DNA of 64,000 nt. It comes from Candidatus Hydrogenedentota bacterium. GTDB taxonomy: Bacteria > Hydrogenedentota > Hydrogenedentia > Hydrogenedentales > JAGMZX01. Shown piece after piece: positions 54,816-62,680 of this stretch; positions within the stretch are counted from its first letter, which is position 1, and the number at the start of each line of letters is the position of its first letter. A program made the position numbers and the translations under genes. Below the pieces are notes generated by a model that did no database searches, was not told the origin of the DNA, and worked only from the letters and a program-made list of their open reading frames with translations. The stretch lies in assembly GCA_029556545.1 (NCBI GenBank), contig JAKQEQ010000029.1, forward strand, positions 62,001 to 126,000. The letters run 5' to 3'.

Positions 54816-56435
54816 GTGAACGAATCGCGCGGGTCGGAGTACACGTGGGTCGAGGGTCTGGCCATCTGCCTGAGCATGATAGGCGTGCAACAGGCCACGC
54901 AGATCATCGCGCAATGGGGGCCGTTCTTCTATTCGCCCTCGGAGGACGTGGGCCGCACGGTCTATGTCACCACCATGATGGTGACGGTCATCTTCGTGCT
55001 GGGCACGGTCTGGGACGCCATTACGGACCCGCTAATCGGGGCGTGGTCCGATCGGACGCGAACGCGGCCCGGCTGGGCGCGGATCGTGCCGTTGCGCGGC
55101 CGGCGCCGCCCGTTTATCTTCTGGGGTTCGATATTCCTGACGTTCACGTCCATATTCTTCTGGTTTCCGCCGATTGCCGGCACCTCACACGTGAATTTCG
55201 GCTACGGTGTGGCGTTGCTGTGCCTGCACTGGTTCGTTTTCACGATCACCGTCGTGCCGCTCACGTCGCTCGGCCCGGAGATCGCCCGCACGGAGCGGGC
55301 GCGGGTGAGCCTGGGCATCTGGACGGCCGTTGGGATGATCGTGGGGCTGGCGCTGGCCATCGTGCTGCCGGGGGTGTTGATCGCGAAGCTGGACCCGGCC
55401 CGCATCGAGGATAGGCTCATCGTCACGCTGCCGGAACAGGACGTTCTCGCCTTGGCCGCGCTGTCACCGGAGGCCACCGACCCGGCGCATATGACGCGGC
55501 GGGACGGCGCGATCACGTCGGTTATCACGGGGGAGTTGTTGGGGACCATCAACGGAGAGGACGCCGCGCTATTTCTGCGCGAGCGCATTCCCGAAGCACG
55601 TCGCGACCGCGTCTCCGTAGTTCTCGAAGAAGGCTCCTTTTCACCCACCGGCTACCGTCGCGTCGCCACGATGTTCGCGCTGATTTCGCTTGTGCTCCTG
55701 CAACTTCCGGTATGGCTGGTCCGCGAGCGCTTTGACTCCGCGACCCGCGCGCACGCTGAGGTTCCCTGGCTGCAAGGCGTTCGCGAGGCCTTCGGCAATC
55801 GTCCCTTCGTCGTGTATTGCGTCGCGTTTTTTCTCTTCAACATCGGGCTGATCGCTGTTCAGAACGCGCTGCCATATTGGGCCGAACTCGGCCTCGGCGG
55901 TGACGAGAGCACGGTGACGGTCCTTATGATCCCGTTCGTCGTCACGTGCATCGTGTTCTACGTGGCCGTGCCGTCGCTGACGAAGCGGCTGCATACCAAG
56001 TGGATGACCTTCCTCTCGTTTCTCATCATCACGACCGGTTTGCCCTGGATGTATTTCATTCCGAGAATGGAAATCGCCGTCGAGACGAAGTTCATGCTCG
56101 GCGGCGCCCTGTTCGGGTACTGCGGCATTGGTCAGTCGATTATCTACGCCATGATGACTCCGATACTCGGCGAGATCATCGACTACGACGAGTTGCGGAG
56201 CGGCCAGCGACGCGAGGCGCTCTATAACGGCCTGCACAGCTTCGTGACCAAGCTCGCGATTGCGTGCGCCATCGCCATCGCCATGACCTCGATGCGGCTG
56301 TGGGGCAAGTCCGCTGAAGCGTACACGGGCGTCTTGCTCGTGGGCCCGATCGCGGCCTGCTTCGGGTTCCTGGGCATGATCGCGATCCTCTTCTACCCGG
56401 TGCTGTGCGTCACGCCCGATCGCGGAAACGCCTGA
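54816..56435 (+). CDS. MFS transporter, GPH (glycoside-pentoside-hexuronide) type
   Basis: 539 residues with a GTG start (54816), behind GGAGGGGA; longer upstream frames run through the repeat and are not coding. The family signature is present: WDAITDPLIGAWSDRTRTRP and RGRRRPFIFWGSIFLTF, then a large hydrophobic content over about 12 spans (TTGLPWMYFIPR; GQSIIYAMMTPILGEIIDYD; SFVTKLAIACAIAIAMT). An unusual soluble stretch of roughly 110 residues (AKLDPARIEDRLIVTLPEQD through FSPTGYRRVA) lies in the first half between spans, which most GPH members lack. It imports a sugar or glycoside, cation-coupled; substrate unknown. No glycosidase sits beside it. Confidence 0.82.
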   Translation: MNESRGSEYTWVEGLAICLSMIGVQQATQIIAQWGPFFYSPSEDVGRTVYVTTMMVTVIFVLGTVWDAITDPLIGAWSDRTRTRPGWARIVPLRGRRRPFIFWGSIFLTFTSIFFWFPPIAGTSHVNFGYGVALLCLHWFVFTITVVPLTSLGPEIARTERARVSLGIWTAVGMIVGLALAIVLPGVLIAKLDPARIEDRLIVTLPEQDVLALAALSPEATDPAHMTRRDGAITSVITGELLGTINGEDAALFLRERIPEARRDRVSVVLEEGSFSPTGYRRVATMFALISLVLLQLPVWLVRERFDSATRAHAEVPWLQGVREAFGNRPFVVYCVAFFLFNIGLIAVQNALPYWAELGLGGDESTVTVLMIPFVVTCIVFYVAVPSLTKRLHTKWMTFLSFLIITTGLPWMYFIPRMEIAVETKFMLGGALFGYCGIGQSIIYAMMTPILGEIIDYDELRSGQRREALYNGLHSFVTKLAIACAIAIAMTSMRLWGKSAEAYTGVLLVGPIAACFGFLGMIAILFYPVLCVTPDRGNA

Positions 56436-56560
56436 CCGCGCCGCGCGAGGTTTTCATACCCCACGTGTTTGTGTCATGATCCTTGGAACACGGCGCGTTA
56501 TAAGAGGAGCCCCCGCGCCACGTCGGGGCGCGCGCCAAGGAATACACTGGTCCGCACGCC

Positions 56561-57457
56561 ATGAGTTGCCCGCAAATCTTCGGAGCCTTGCACGCCTCGC
56601 GTGCGCGCCGATGCGTGTGCGCTGTCGGTGTGCTGTTCCTCGCGTCCTTTGGGGGCGCGCAGGAGCCGCCCGCCCGCGCCCCCGTGCCCTGGCTGGACTG
56701 GGTCGCCGAAGGCATGGCCTTTGCCCTGGCGGAAGCCGCGCCCACGGAGGAGGCTCTCGATGAGGCGCCGCCGCCCGCGGGCGACGCGGCGACGGAACTG
56801 ACCCGTATCCGCCACGAACTGCGCGAGGTCCGCTCGGAACTTCGGTATCTGCGCTCGACGCTCGATTACTACATCGAGGACGTCGTCTCGAAGCTTCAAG
56901 ACGAGAACGCCCAGCTTCGCGCCGAGTTGCAGCGCATCTACGCCCTGCGCGGCGCGGCGCCGGATGCCGTGTTTCCCGCAGTGCCGCGGCCGAGCGACGA
57001 TCTCGTGGCCGATGTGTTGAGCGAAACCATCGAGCGCATGCTGGATCGGCCCGGCTCGCGTCCCGAAACGGCGTCGCCGGACGAAACCGCCGCGCCGTCC
57101 GCCTCTTTTTCCTACACCGTGATCGCGGAGTGGGGGCGCGAGCCGGACGAAGACGCGGTTGCACGAGGGGAAGCCTCGTCACTGAAGGGCATGGTCTGTC
57201 TCGTACCGCGTCGCAGCCGCCGCGACGACGTGATCGCGCTCGGTCGCGAATTGCGGCGGCAATTCGACGGCTTTGACAACATCAACATCGAGGTTTTCGA
57301 CGAGGAACACGCCGCGCGCACGTTCGCCGAGACCAGCGTATCGTCCGGCCCGGAGCACCGCGTGCTCAGCATATCGAAACACCGGGCGAGCGGCCGGGAC
57401 ACGATTGTGTATTTCGAGGACGGCGTCGCCAAGGAGATTCCCCTGGAAACCCCGTAA
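56561..57457 (+). CDS. Exported coiled-coil protein of unknown function
   Basis: 298 residues. The N-terminus is basic then hydrophobic (RARRCVCAVGVLFLASFGGA), a likely signal peptide with Ala-Gln cleavage. Residues ~80-130 form a clear coiled coil (ELTRIRHELREVRSELRYLR; LDYYIEDVVSKLQDENAQLR). A proline/alanine-rich linker follows. The last ~120 residues (SYTVIAEWGREPDEDAVARG; VIALGRELRRQFDGFDNINI; VLSISKHRASGRDTIVYFED) form a compact alpha/beta domain I cannot name. No strong ribosome-binding site precedes ATG 56561, so the true start could be slightly downstream. It begins a run of four envelope genes ending at 60832. Confidence 0.65.
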   Translation: MSCPQIFGALHASRARRCVCAVGVLFLASFGGAQEPPARAPVPWLDWVAEGMAFALAEAAPTEEALDEAPPPAGDAATELTRIRHELREVRSELRYLRSTLDYYIEDVVSKLQDENAQLRAELQRIYALRGAAPDAVFPAVPRPSDDLVADVLSETIERMLDRPGSRPETASPDETAAPSASFSYTVIAEWGREPDEDAVARGEASSLKGMVCLVPRRSRRDDVIALGRELRRQFDGFDNINIEVFDEEHAARTFAETSVSSGPEHRVLSISKHRASGRDTIVYFEDGVAKEIPLETP

Positions 57458-57565
57458 CGCTCGGAGCTGCCCCGAAGGCGGCAGTTTCCAATCCGCGCAC
57501 GGGTGTGTATAATCGAGCCGGTGGTTTGGAGAGGGCGTTATGCCGCACCGGGAAAGCGAAGTTGC

Positions 57566-57739
57566 GTGTCCCCGACCGTCTATCTCATTATCATGCTGAG
57601 CGTCATCCTGGGGATAACGGCGATAGCCGTCCCCTCACTGATGTGGAAGCGATGCCCAAGATGCGGGCGGCGCAACGCCCTCGAGGAAGCGACCTGTCGC
57701 GGGTGCGGCGCGGCGTTTCCCGATGACGAAGTCGAGTAG
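57566..57739 (+). CDS. Small membrane-anchored zinc-ribbon protein
   Basis: 57 residues with GTG 57566 as the preferred start; the frame is open from 57503. A single transmembrane segment (YLIIMLSVILGITAIAVPSL) is followed by a zinc ribbon, CPRCGRRNALEEATCRGCGA, and an acidic end. The ribbon would face the cytosol or periplasm depending on orientation. A 19-codon frame with better ribosome-binding site (ATG 57540) overlaps in another frame and may be a leader peptide. It precedes a larger ribbon-TPR protein and probably belongs to the same complex. Confidence 0.6.
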   Translation: MSPTVYLIIMLSVILGITAIAVPSLMWKRCPRCGRRNALEEATCRGCGAAFPDDEVE

Positions 57740-57792
57740 GCGCGACACCGTCGCGATGACGGCGCCGAGGCCGTGAAAAGGGAGAGCGGCAC

Positions 57793-59364
57793 GTGGCAGC
57801 CATGATTAATTGCCCGTATTGCGGGAAACTTACCGACCCGAAGCTCGCGAACTGTCCTCATTGCGGCGGCCCTATGCACGCGAAGGCGCCGTCCGCGCCG
57901 CGCGGGGCCGGCGCGAAACCGCAGCAGCATTGTCCGAGCTGCGGGGCCGCTGTGCACGACGGCATGATTATTTGCGTTCAGTGCGGGACGAACCTGCTGA
58001 CGGGGCACAAGATCGCGGAGGAACGGAAAGCCCCGCCCGTGCGTGAGCGCCGCCGCTGGCCGCTTTTCGTGGGCTTTGCGGTGGTGGTGGTGGCGTTGGG
58101 TGTGCTCGTGTCCCAACTCCCGGCGTTTCTCAAGGGTCCGGTGGACCGAGCGCGCGAACTCGTCCGGGAGGGGAAGGACATCGAGGCGACGAACGTCTTG
58201 CGTCAGCACCTCTCCGCGCACGCTGATGATCCAGCGGCCCAGTTCCTTTTCGGCCAGTTGCGTTGGAGTAAGCAAGATTACACCGAGGCGGCTCAGGCCT
58301 TTCAGGAAGCCTTTCGCCTCGACCCGGCGAACGAGAATGCCGCTTGGGGCGCGTTGCTGGCCATGCAGCGCCAACAGGGCGCAGCCTCCCTGGATCGGCA
58401 GCGCGCGCTATTGCAGCAACTGGCGGAACGCGACCCTGAAAACGCTCAGGCCTGGTACGTGCTCGGCCTGGTCCGCGCCGAGGCCGGCGACCTCGAGGGC
58501 GAGTTGCAGGCCCTGCGCAAGGCTGTCGCCCTCAACCCCGTCGACGCGCGGGTGAAGTTCCAACTCGGCATCGCCCTCGCGCGGCGAGGCGAGTATGCCG
58601 CGGCCCGAGAGGCGCTCGACGGCGCGGCTGGACAGAAGACCGATACGGAAATGCAAATGGCACTGGCGGCCGTCGAGAGCCTGAGCGGCGCATCCGAGGA
58701 GGCCGCCGCACGCATGGCCGCGCTGGGCGGCGAGCTCGCCGATGACGCCGCGCGGGTCCGTGTTGCCTTGGGGCATATCGGCAGGGGCGAATTCGCCCAG
58801 GGCGAGGAAATCCTGGGGCCCCTGACGCAGGACGTGCGCCGGGAGAACGCGCTGGCGGCGTTCTACCACGCCGTGTGTTTGCAGGCGCGGGGACAGAAGA
58901 TTGAAGCCGCCGCCAAGTATATGCGCGTCGTGGACCTGAATGTGCCCCAGGCCGCCGAGGCCGCGACGCTGGCCGCCGCGCTGTTCCTCGAACAGGAGGA
59001 TATCACGCGGGCGCGCCAAGTGATGGATAGCGCCATGAGCTTGCAGCGCGTCGGTGCGGACCAACGGCGGATCACGGCCATGATGTACACGGTGCAGGGC
59101 CGCATTTTCATGGCTGAAGGCCAGCCCGAAAGTGCGCTCGCCGCCTTTCAACGGGCCGCGGAGGCCGATCCGCAGTATCCCGGCGCGGCACTCGAAAACG
59201 GCCTCTACTATATTCAGACCGGTATGGTTTCCCAGGGATTGGCCGAGTTGCGGCGCTATCTCCAACTCGTTGGCGAACAGACGGACACGGAGGTTACCGA
59301 GATCGCGCTGCTCGTCGAGCAGTTGCAGGAATCCGAGCGCGTTACGGTTCCCCCCGGCTCGTGA
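57793..59364 (+). CDS. Membrane-anchored zinc-ribbon/TPR protein
   Basis: 523 residues, GTG start at 57793 behind GGGAGAG (ATG 57802 also possible). Two zinc ribbons open the protein: CPYCGKLTDPKLANCPHCGG and CPSCGAAVHDGMIICVQCGT. One transmembrane segment follows near residue 100 (FVGFAVVVVALGVLVSQLPA). The remainder is tetratricopeptide repeats (AAQFLFGQLRWSKQDYTEAA; AWYVLGLVRAEAGDLEGELQ; SALAAFQRAAEADPQYPGAA). Ribbons would be cytosolic and the TPR array outside, or the reverse. Repeats usually bind partner proteins, so this looks like the scaffold of a complex with the neighbouring ribbon, coiled-coil and TPR proteins. The next gene starts 22 bases on. Confidence 0.8.
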   Translation: MAAMINCPYCGKLTDPKLANCPHCGGPMHAKAPSAPRGAGAKPQQHCPSCGAAVHDGMIICVQCGTNLLTGHKIAEERKAPPVRERRRWPLFVGFAVVVVALGVLVSQLPAFLKGPVDRARELVREGKDIEATNVLRQHLSAHADDPAAQFLFGQLRWSKQDYTEAAQAFQEAFRLDPANENAAWGALLAMQRQQGAASLDRQRALLQQLAERDPENAQAWYVLGLVRAEAGDLEGELQALRKAVALNPVDARVKFQLGIALARRGEYAAAREALDGAAGQKTDTEMQMALAAVESLSGASEEAAARMAALGGELADDAARVRVALGHIGRGEFAQGEEILGPLTQDVRRENALAAFYHAVCLQARGQKIEAAAKYMRVVDLNVPQAAEAATLAAALFLEQEDITRARQVMDSAMSLQRVGADQRRITAMMYTVQGRIFMAEGQPESALAAFQRAAEADPQYPGAALENGLYYIQTGMVSQGLAELRRYLQLVGEQTDTEVTEIALLVEQLQESERVTVPPGS

Positions 59365-59386
59365 AGAAACGACAAAGGAAGAAGCG

Positions 59387-60832
59387 ATGGCACGATACGT
59401 CAAGTTCGCGGTGATCGCCGTGCTGGCCGCGGCAACGGTGCGGCCAGCCGCCGCGTGGAGTCCGAGAACGCAGCTCAGTCTCGTGGATTTCGCGCTGAAT
59501 CTGCTCTCGGAGCAACGGAACCTTCCGCTGAGAGAACGGCAACGCGAGATTCGCGAGGGCGCGATGATCAGTGAGGACCGCCTGCGCGAGGAATACCCCG
59601 ACCTCGAGACGGAACCGGTACGCACCATCGAGTCGGAGATGTACCTGCTGCAGACGGCGGGCCGCAACGGATTCGACACGTACTATGCGTATCGACTCGG
59701 CGTGATCGGCAAATTGGTCGCCTCGATTGCCACGCCGCTCCGCGAGGCGCCGCCCATGTTCCGCCAGCGCTATTATGCCGACGTCGAAGCGCATATCGAT
59801 CGACTGGCGATAAAGACGGGCCGGCGCGTGCAGGTCGAGCCGCGCTCCTATTACACCGAACTGCTCATGCGCAGTTCCGCGCGAGACGAGATGATCCTCA
59901 AGGATTACCAGGAAGGCGTGGGTTTCGACGGCGTGGCCAAGACCGCCCTCCTCGGCGACACGGGCAGAACGGTGGATGCCATCGCCGATGCGTGGTTCAC
60001 GCTCCTGACCGGCGGTAACGTGGTGGCGACGGTTTCGGACGAGCAGTTGCGGCGCTACGCTTTGGGCGCGTATGCATTCTACATCCAGAGAGGCAACCTG
60101 GCCGAGATCGAAGCCGCTGCCGAACGCCTCGCCAAGCTGACGACGCCGACTCCGGATATGCAGGTGAAGATCGGCGACTACTTCTACGAAGCCGGCCTGC
60201 GGGAACGCGCCATGCGGGAGTACCGAGCCGTGCTTGCCGTGCAGCCGGACCGGCGCGAGGTGGTCCAGAAGATAGGCGCCTACTACTTTGAGCAGGGCGA
60301 GAGCGCGCTCGAGGACGGCCAACTCGAAAAAGCGCTCGAGTCCTTCCGCACCGCCCTCGATGCCGATCCGCTGCATCCTCAGGCGGAAGGCAGACGCCTC
60401 GACACCGAGCGGCGCATTCAGGAACGGGACCGCCGCCGCGAGGAACAATTGAGCGCGCTCAACATGGCCGCCGGACTCGAGGCGCAGGCCGCGCAGCACG
60501 CCTTGGGCGGTTACTACGCCGCCGCCATCGCCCAGTTGCTCGAGGCCAATCGCGCGTACGAAGCCGTGACCTCCGAGTTCCCCGACGCCTACGCGAAAGC
60601 GAGTCGCGGATTGCGCGACAACGCGAACAAGATTCAGGAAATGCGGCAGGGGCTTATGGCGAACGCGCAGCAACTCAGCGGCGCCGGCTTCGCGCTGGAT
60701 GCCCGGGCGCTCGCGGTCATGCGCGCGAGCGACCTCGATCAGCAGACTCTGCGGGGCCTCGCTGAAAAAGCCTTGCGGCAGGCCTTCATCGACGTCGAGG
60801 CGGAGAAAAGGCAGGCGCTGATCCCGCAGTGA
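59387..60832 (+). CDS. Exported TPR-repeat protein
   Basis: 481 residues from ATG 59387, behind AAAGGAAG; the longer open frame from 59132 overlaps the previous gene and lacks a site. The signal peptide is VKFAVIAVLAAATVRPAAA. The N-terminal ~200 residues (LRLGVIGKLVASIATPL-like) are unassigned and contain SYYTELLMRSSARDEMILKD. TPR-like helices occupy the C-terminal half (MQVKIGDYFYEAGLRERAMR; AVLAVQPDRREVVQKIGAYY; KALESFRTALDADPLHPQAE). It is a periplasmic partner candidate of the membrane TPR protein before it. Confidence 0.72.
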   Translation: MARYVKFAVIAVLAAATVRPAAAWSPRTQLSLVDFALNLLSEQRNLPLRERQREIREGAMISEDRLREEYPDLETEPVRTIESEMYLLQTAGRNGFDTYYAYRLGVIGKLVASIATPLREAPPMFRQRYYADVEAHIDRLAIKTGRRVQVEPRSYYTELLMRSSARDEMILKDYQEGVGFDGVAKTALLGDTGRTVDAIADAWFTLLTGGNVVATVSDEQLRRYALGAYAFYIQRGNLAEIEAAAERLAKLTTPTPDMQVKIGDYFYEAGLRERAMREYRAVLAVQPDRREVVQKIGAYYFEQGESALEDGQLEKALESFRTALDADPLHPQAEGRRLDTERRIQERDRRREEQLSALNMAAGLEAQAAQHALGGYYAAAIAQLLEANRAYEAVTSEFPDAYAKASRGLRDNANKIQEMRQGLMANAQQLSGAGFALDARALAVMRASDLDQQTLRGLAEKALRQAFIDVEAEKRQALIPQ

Positions 60833-60841
60833 CGCCGCGCG

Positions 60842-60967
60842 CTACTTGGGCCGCGATCGCTTCTTCGTGAAGATTCGGTAGAAGCAGTACACATTGAGCA
60901 GGATGATCGCGCCCCACACCGCGAGCATGTACGCCCAGGACCATGCCGTCATGCCGTCGCTGCTCAT
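60842..60967 (-). CDS. Small membrane subunit of the NSS transporter (MetS-like)
   Basis: 41 residues starting at ATG 60967, overlapping the transporter stop (ATGA). One transmembrane helix (AYMLAVWGAIILLNVYCFYR) and a basic tail (TKKRSRPK). Small proteins encoded directly after NSS-family transporters, such as MetS beside MetP, are needed for transport in some bacteria. Size and overlap fit, though sequence is too short to prove homology. Confidence 0.7.
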   Translation of the reverse strand: MSSDGMTAWSWAYMLAVWGAIILLNVYCFYRIFTKKRSRPK

Positions 60968-62538
60968 GGCGTCGTCTCCTCCTCGCGTTCCACCTCGTCG
61001 AAGAACCTCGGGTGGGTCTGCCAGGCGTACCACACGCCCCAGATAATGAACGCCGCCATCATGAGGATCATCACCCGCCCCACCCAAAGGTAGGGCACGG
61101 CCTCGGGTTTCACCCCGGTCATCGTCAGCTTGTCGATCAGTCCGTCGTAGGCGAACCAGACGACCAGGCCGACGGCGAAAGTCGGCGTGACAAACTTCAT
61201 GATGTAGTAGAAGATCCGCGGCACACGCAGGTCCGCGCCCAGGTGCATTTCCTCCCACCCCTTCTTCATGCCGAATATCCACGCGAACAGCACCGACTCG
61301 ATGGCGACGAAGAGCACCAGGCCGAAGGTGCCCATCCAGTAGTCGATTTCGTCCAGGACGTTGTAGTGATTGAAAAGTATCACCGGCTGCATCATCAGGA
61401 AGACGCCGAACCCGATCAGGATAACGCCGATACGGCGGTCAACGCGCAATTCGTCCTCGATGAACACGAGCAGCGGCGTAAACATGGCCATCGACGACGT
61501 TAGCCCGGCGAGAAAGAGCAGCACGAACCACAGCGTGCCGAAGAACTGGCCTCCGGGCATCTGCTGGAAGATGCAGGGGAGCGCGAAGAAGCCGATGGCG
61601 AAGGTGCCGTCGGTATTCACGATATCGCGCGCCTGCACGACGCCGAAGAACAGGACCGCCGCCGGAATTGCGATGGTGCCGCCGAGAATTACCTCGACGA
61701 ACTCGTTCGTGCCGCCCGCGGCCAGGCTGCTCAGGGTGATGTCTTCCTTCTTCTTCAGATAGCTCGCGTAGGTGTGCACCATGCCCAGGCCGACCGACAG
61801 CGTGAAGAAAATCTGGCCCGTCGCCGCGATCCATACGTTCGGCTTCGCCAGCACGCCCCAATCCGTCACACGCCAGATTTGCGCCAGGCCCTGTCCAATC
61901 GTGCGGTCTTCCATCGGCGGTAGCGTAATCACCCGGACCGCGAGGATGGTCCCCAACACGAACAACAGCGGCATGCAGTACTTTGCGACCACCTCGATGC
62001 CGCGCGAAATCCCCCGCGCGAACACCACGATGTTGATGACGAACGTAATCAGGAAGAACGTGTAAGCCTGCGAACTGAACGAGACCAGGTTCGCCCCCTT
62101 CGTGCCCGTATACGTCCCGAAAAGGGACTTCATCTCGTCGTAGCTTTCCTGGCCCCAATAGGTTCCCGTCAGCGTCTGCCACGCATAACCCAGCGCCCAG
62201 GACTCGATGTAGACGTAGTACACCCCAACCATCGCCGGCAGCAGCACGCCGAATATTCCAAGATATTTCGAGATCGGATGCCGCCACAGCCGGTGGAACA
62301 TCCCCGGCGCGGTCCCGTGCCCGAAACCGCCCCCGTGGCGGCCGATGGTCCACTCCATCCACATCAGCGGGACGCCCAGCAGGACCAGCGCCAGAAAATA
62401 GGGGATCATGAATGCGCCGCCGTATGGCATCGCCTGGCCCGGAAATCGCAGGAAATTTCCCAATCCGACGGCGTTTCCGGCCATCGCCATGATCAGCCCG
62501 AACCGGGTCGCCCAACCGTCTTTGACCAACTTCGCCAT
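60964..62538 (-). CDS. Sodium-dependent amino-acid transporter, NSS/SNF family
   Basis: 524 residues from ATG 62538. The family signature is in the first span (GLIMAMAGNAVGLGNFLRFP), with GAFMIPYFLALVLLGVPLMW and MEWTIGRHGGGFGHG next. A further ~10 hydrophobic spans are visible (AYTFFLITFVINIVVFARG; VWIAATGQIFFTLSVGLGMV; VILGGTIAIPAAVLFFGVV). It would couple Na+ entry to uptake of an amino acid, alanine or methionine being typical for bacterial members; specificity is not certain. The small overlapping gene downstream is probably its partner. It lies downstream of no other transport gene. Confidence 0.92.
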   Translation of the reverse strand: MAKLVKDGWATRFGLIMAMAGNAVGLGNFLRFPGQAMPYGGAFMIPYFLALVLLGVPLMWMEWTIGRHGGGFGHGTAPGMFHRLWRHPISKYLGIFGVLLPAMVGVYYVYIESWALGYAWQTLTGTYWGQESYDEMKSLFGTYTGTKGANLVSFSSQAYTFFLITFVINIVVFARGISRGIEVVAKYCMPLLFVLGTILAVRVITLPPMEDRTIGQGLAQIWRVTDWGVLAKPNVWIAATGQIFFTLSVGLGMVHTYASYLKKKEDITLSSLAAGGTNEFVEVILGGTIAIPAAVLFFGVVQARDIVNTDGTFAIGFFALPCIFQQMPGGQFFGTLWFVLLFLAGLTSSMAMFTPLLVFIEDELRVDRRIGVILIGFGVFLMMQPVILFNHYNVLDEIDYWMGTFGLVLFVAIESVLFAWIFGMKKGWEEMHLGADLRVPRIFYYIMKFVTPTFAVGLVVWFAYDGLIDKLTMTGVKPEAVPYLWVGRVMILMMAAFIIWGVWYAWQTHPRFFDEVEREEETTP

Positions 62539-62680
62539 GCCTTGAACCCCTTCCCGGACACGAGCGGCGATTATAGGGCCGCCGTGCCGCAACGTCAACA
62601 GCGTAATCCGCTCAGGGCATGACTCGTAGCGGGATTACGCCCCCGCATTCCGCGGTCTCCGCGGCTCGTTGCGAGCGCGC

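Noticed and set aside
57540-57599. 19-codon frame with good ribosome-binding site
   Set aside because: Kept only as a possible leader; too short and without conserved features to call a gene.
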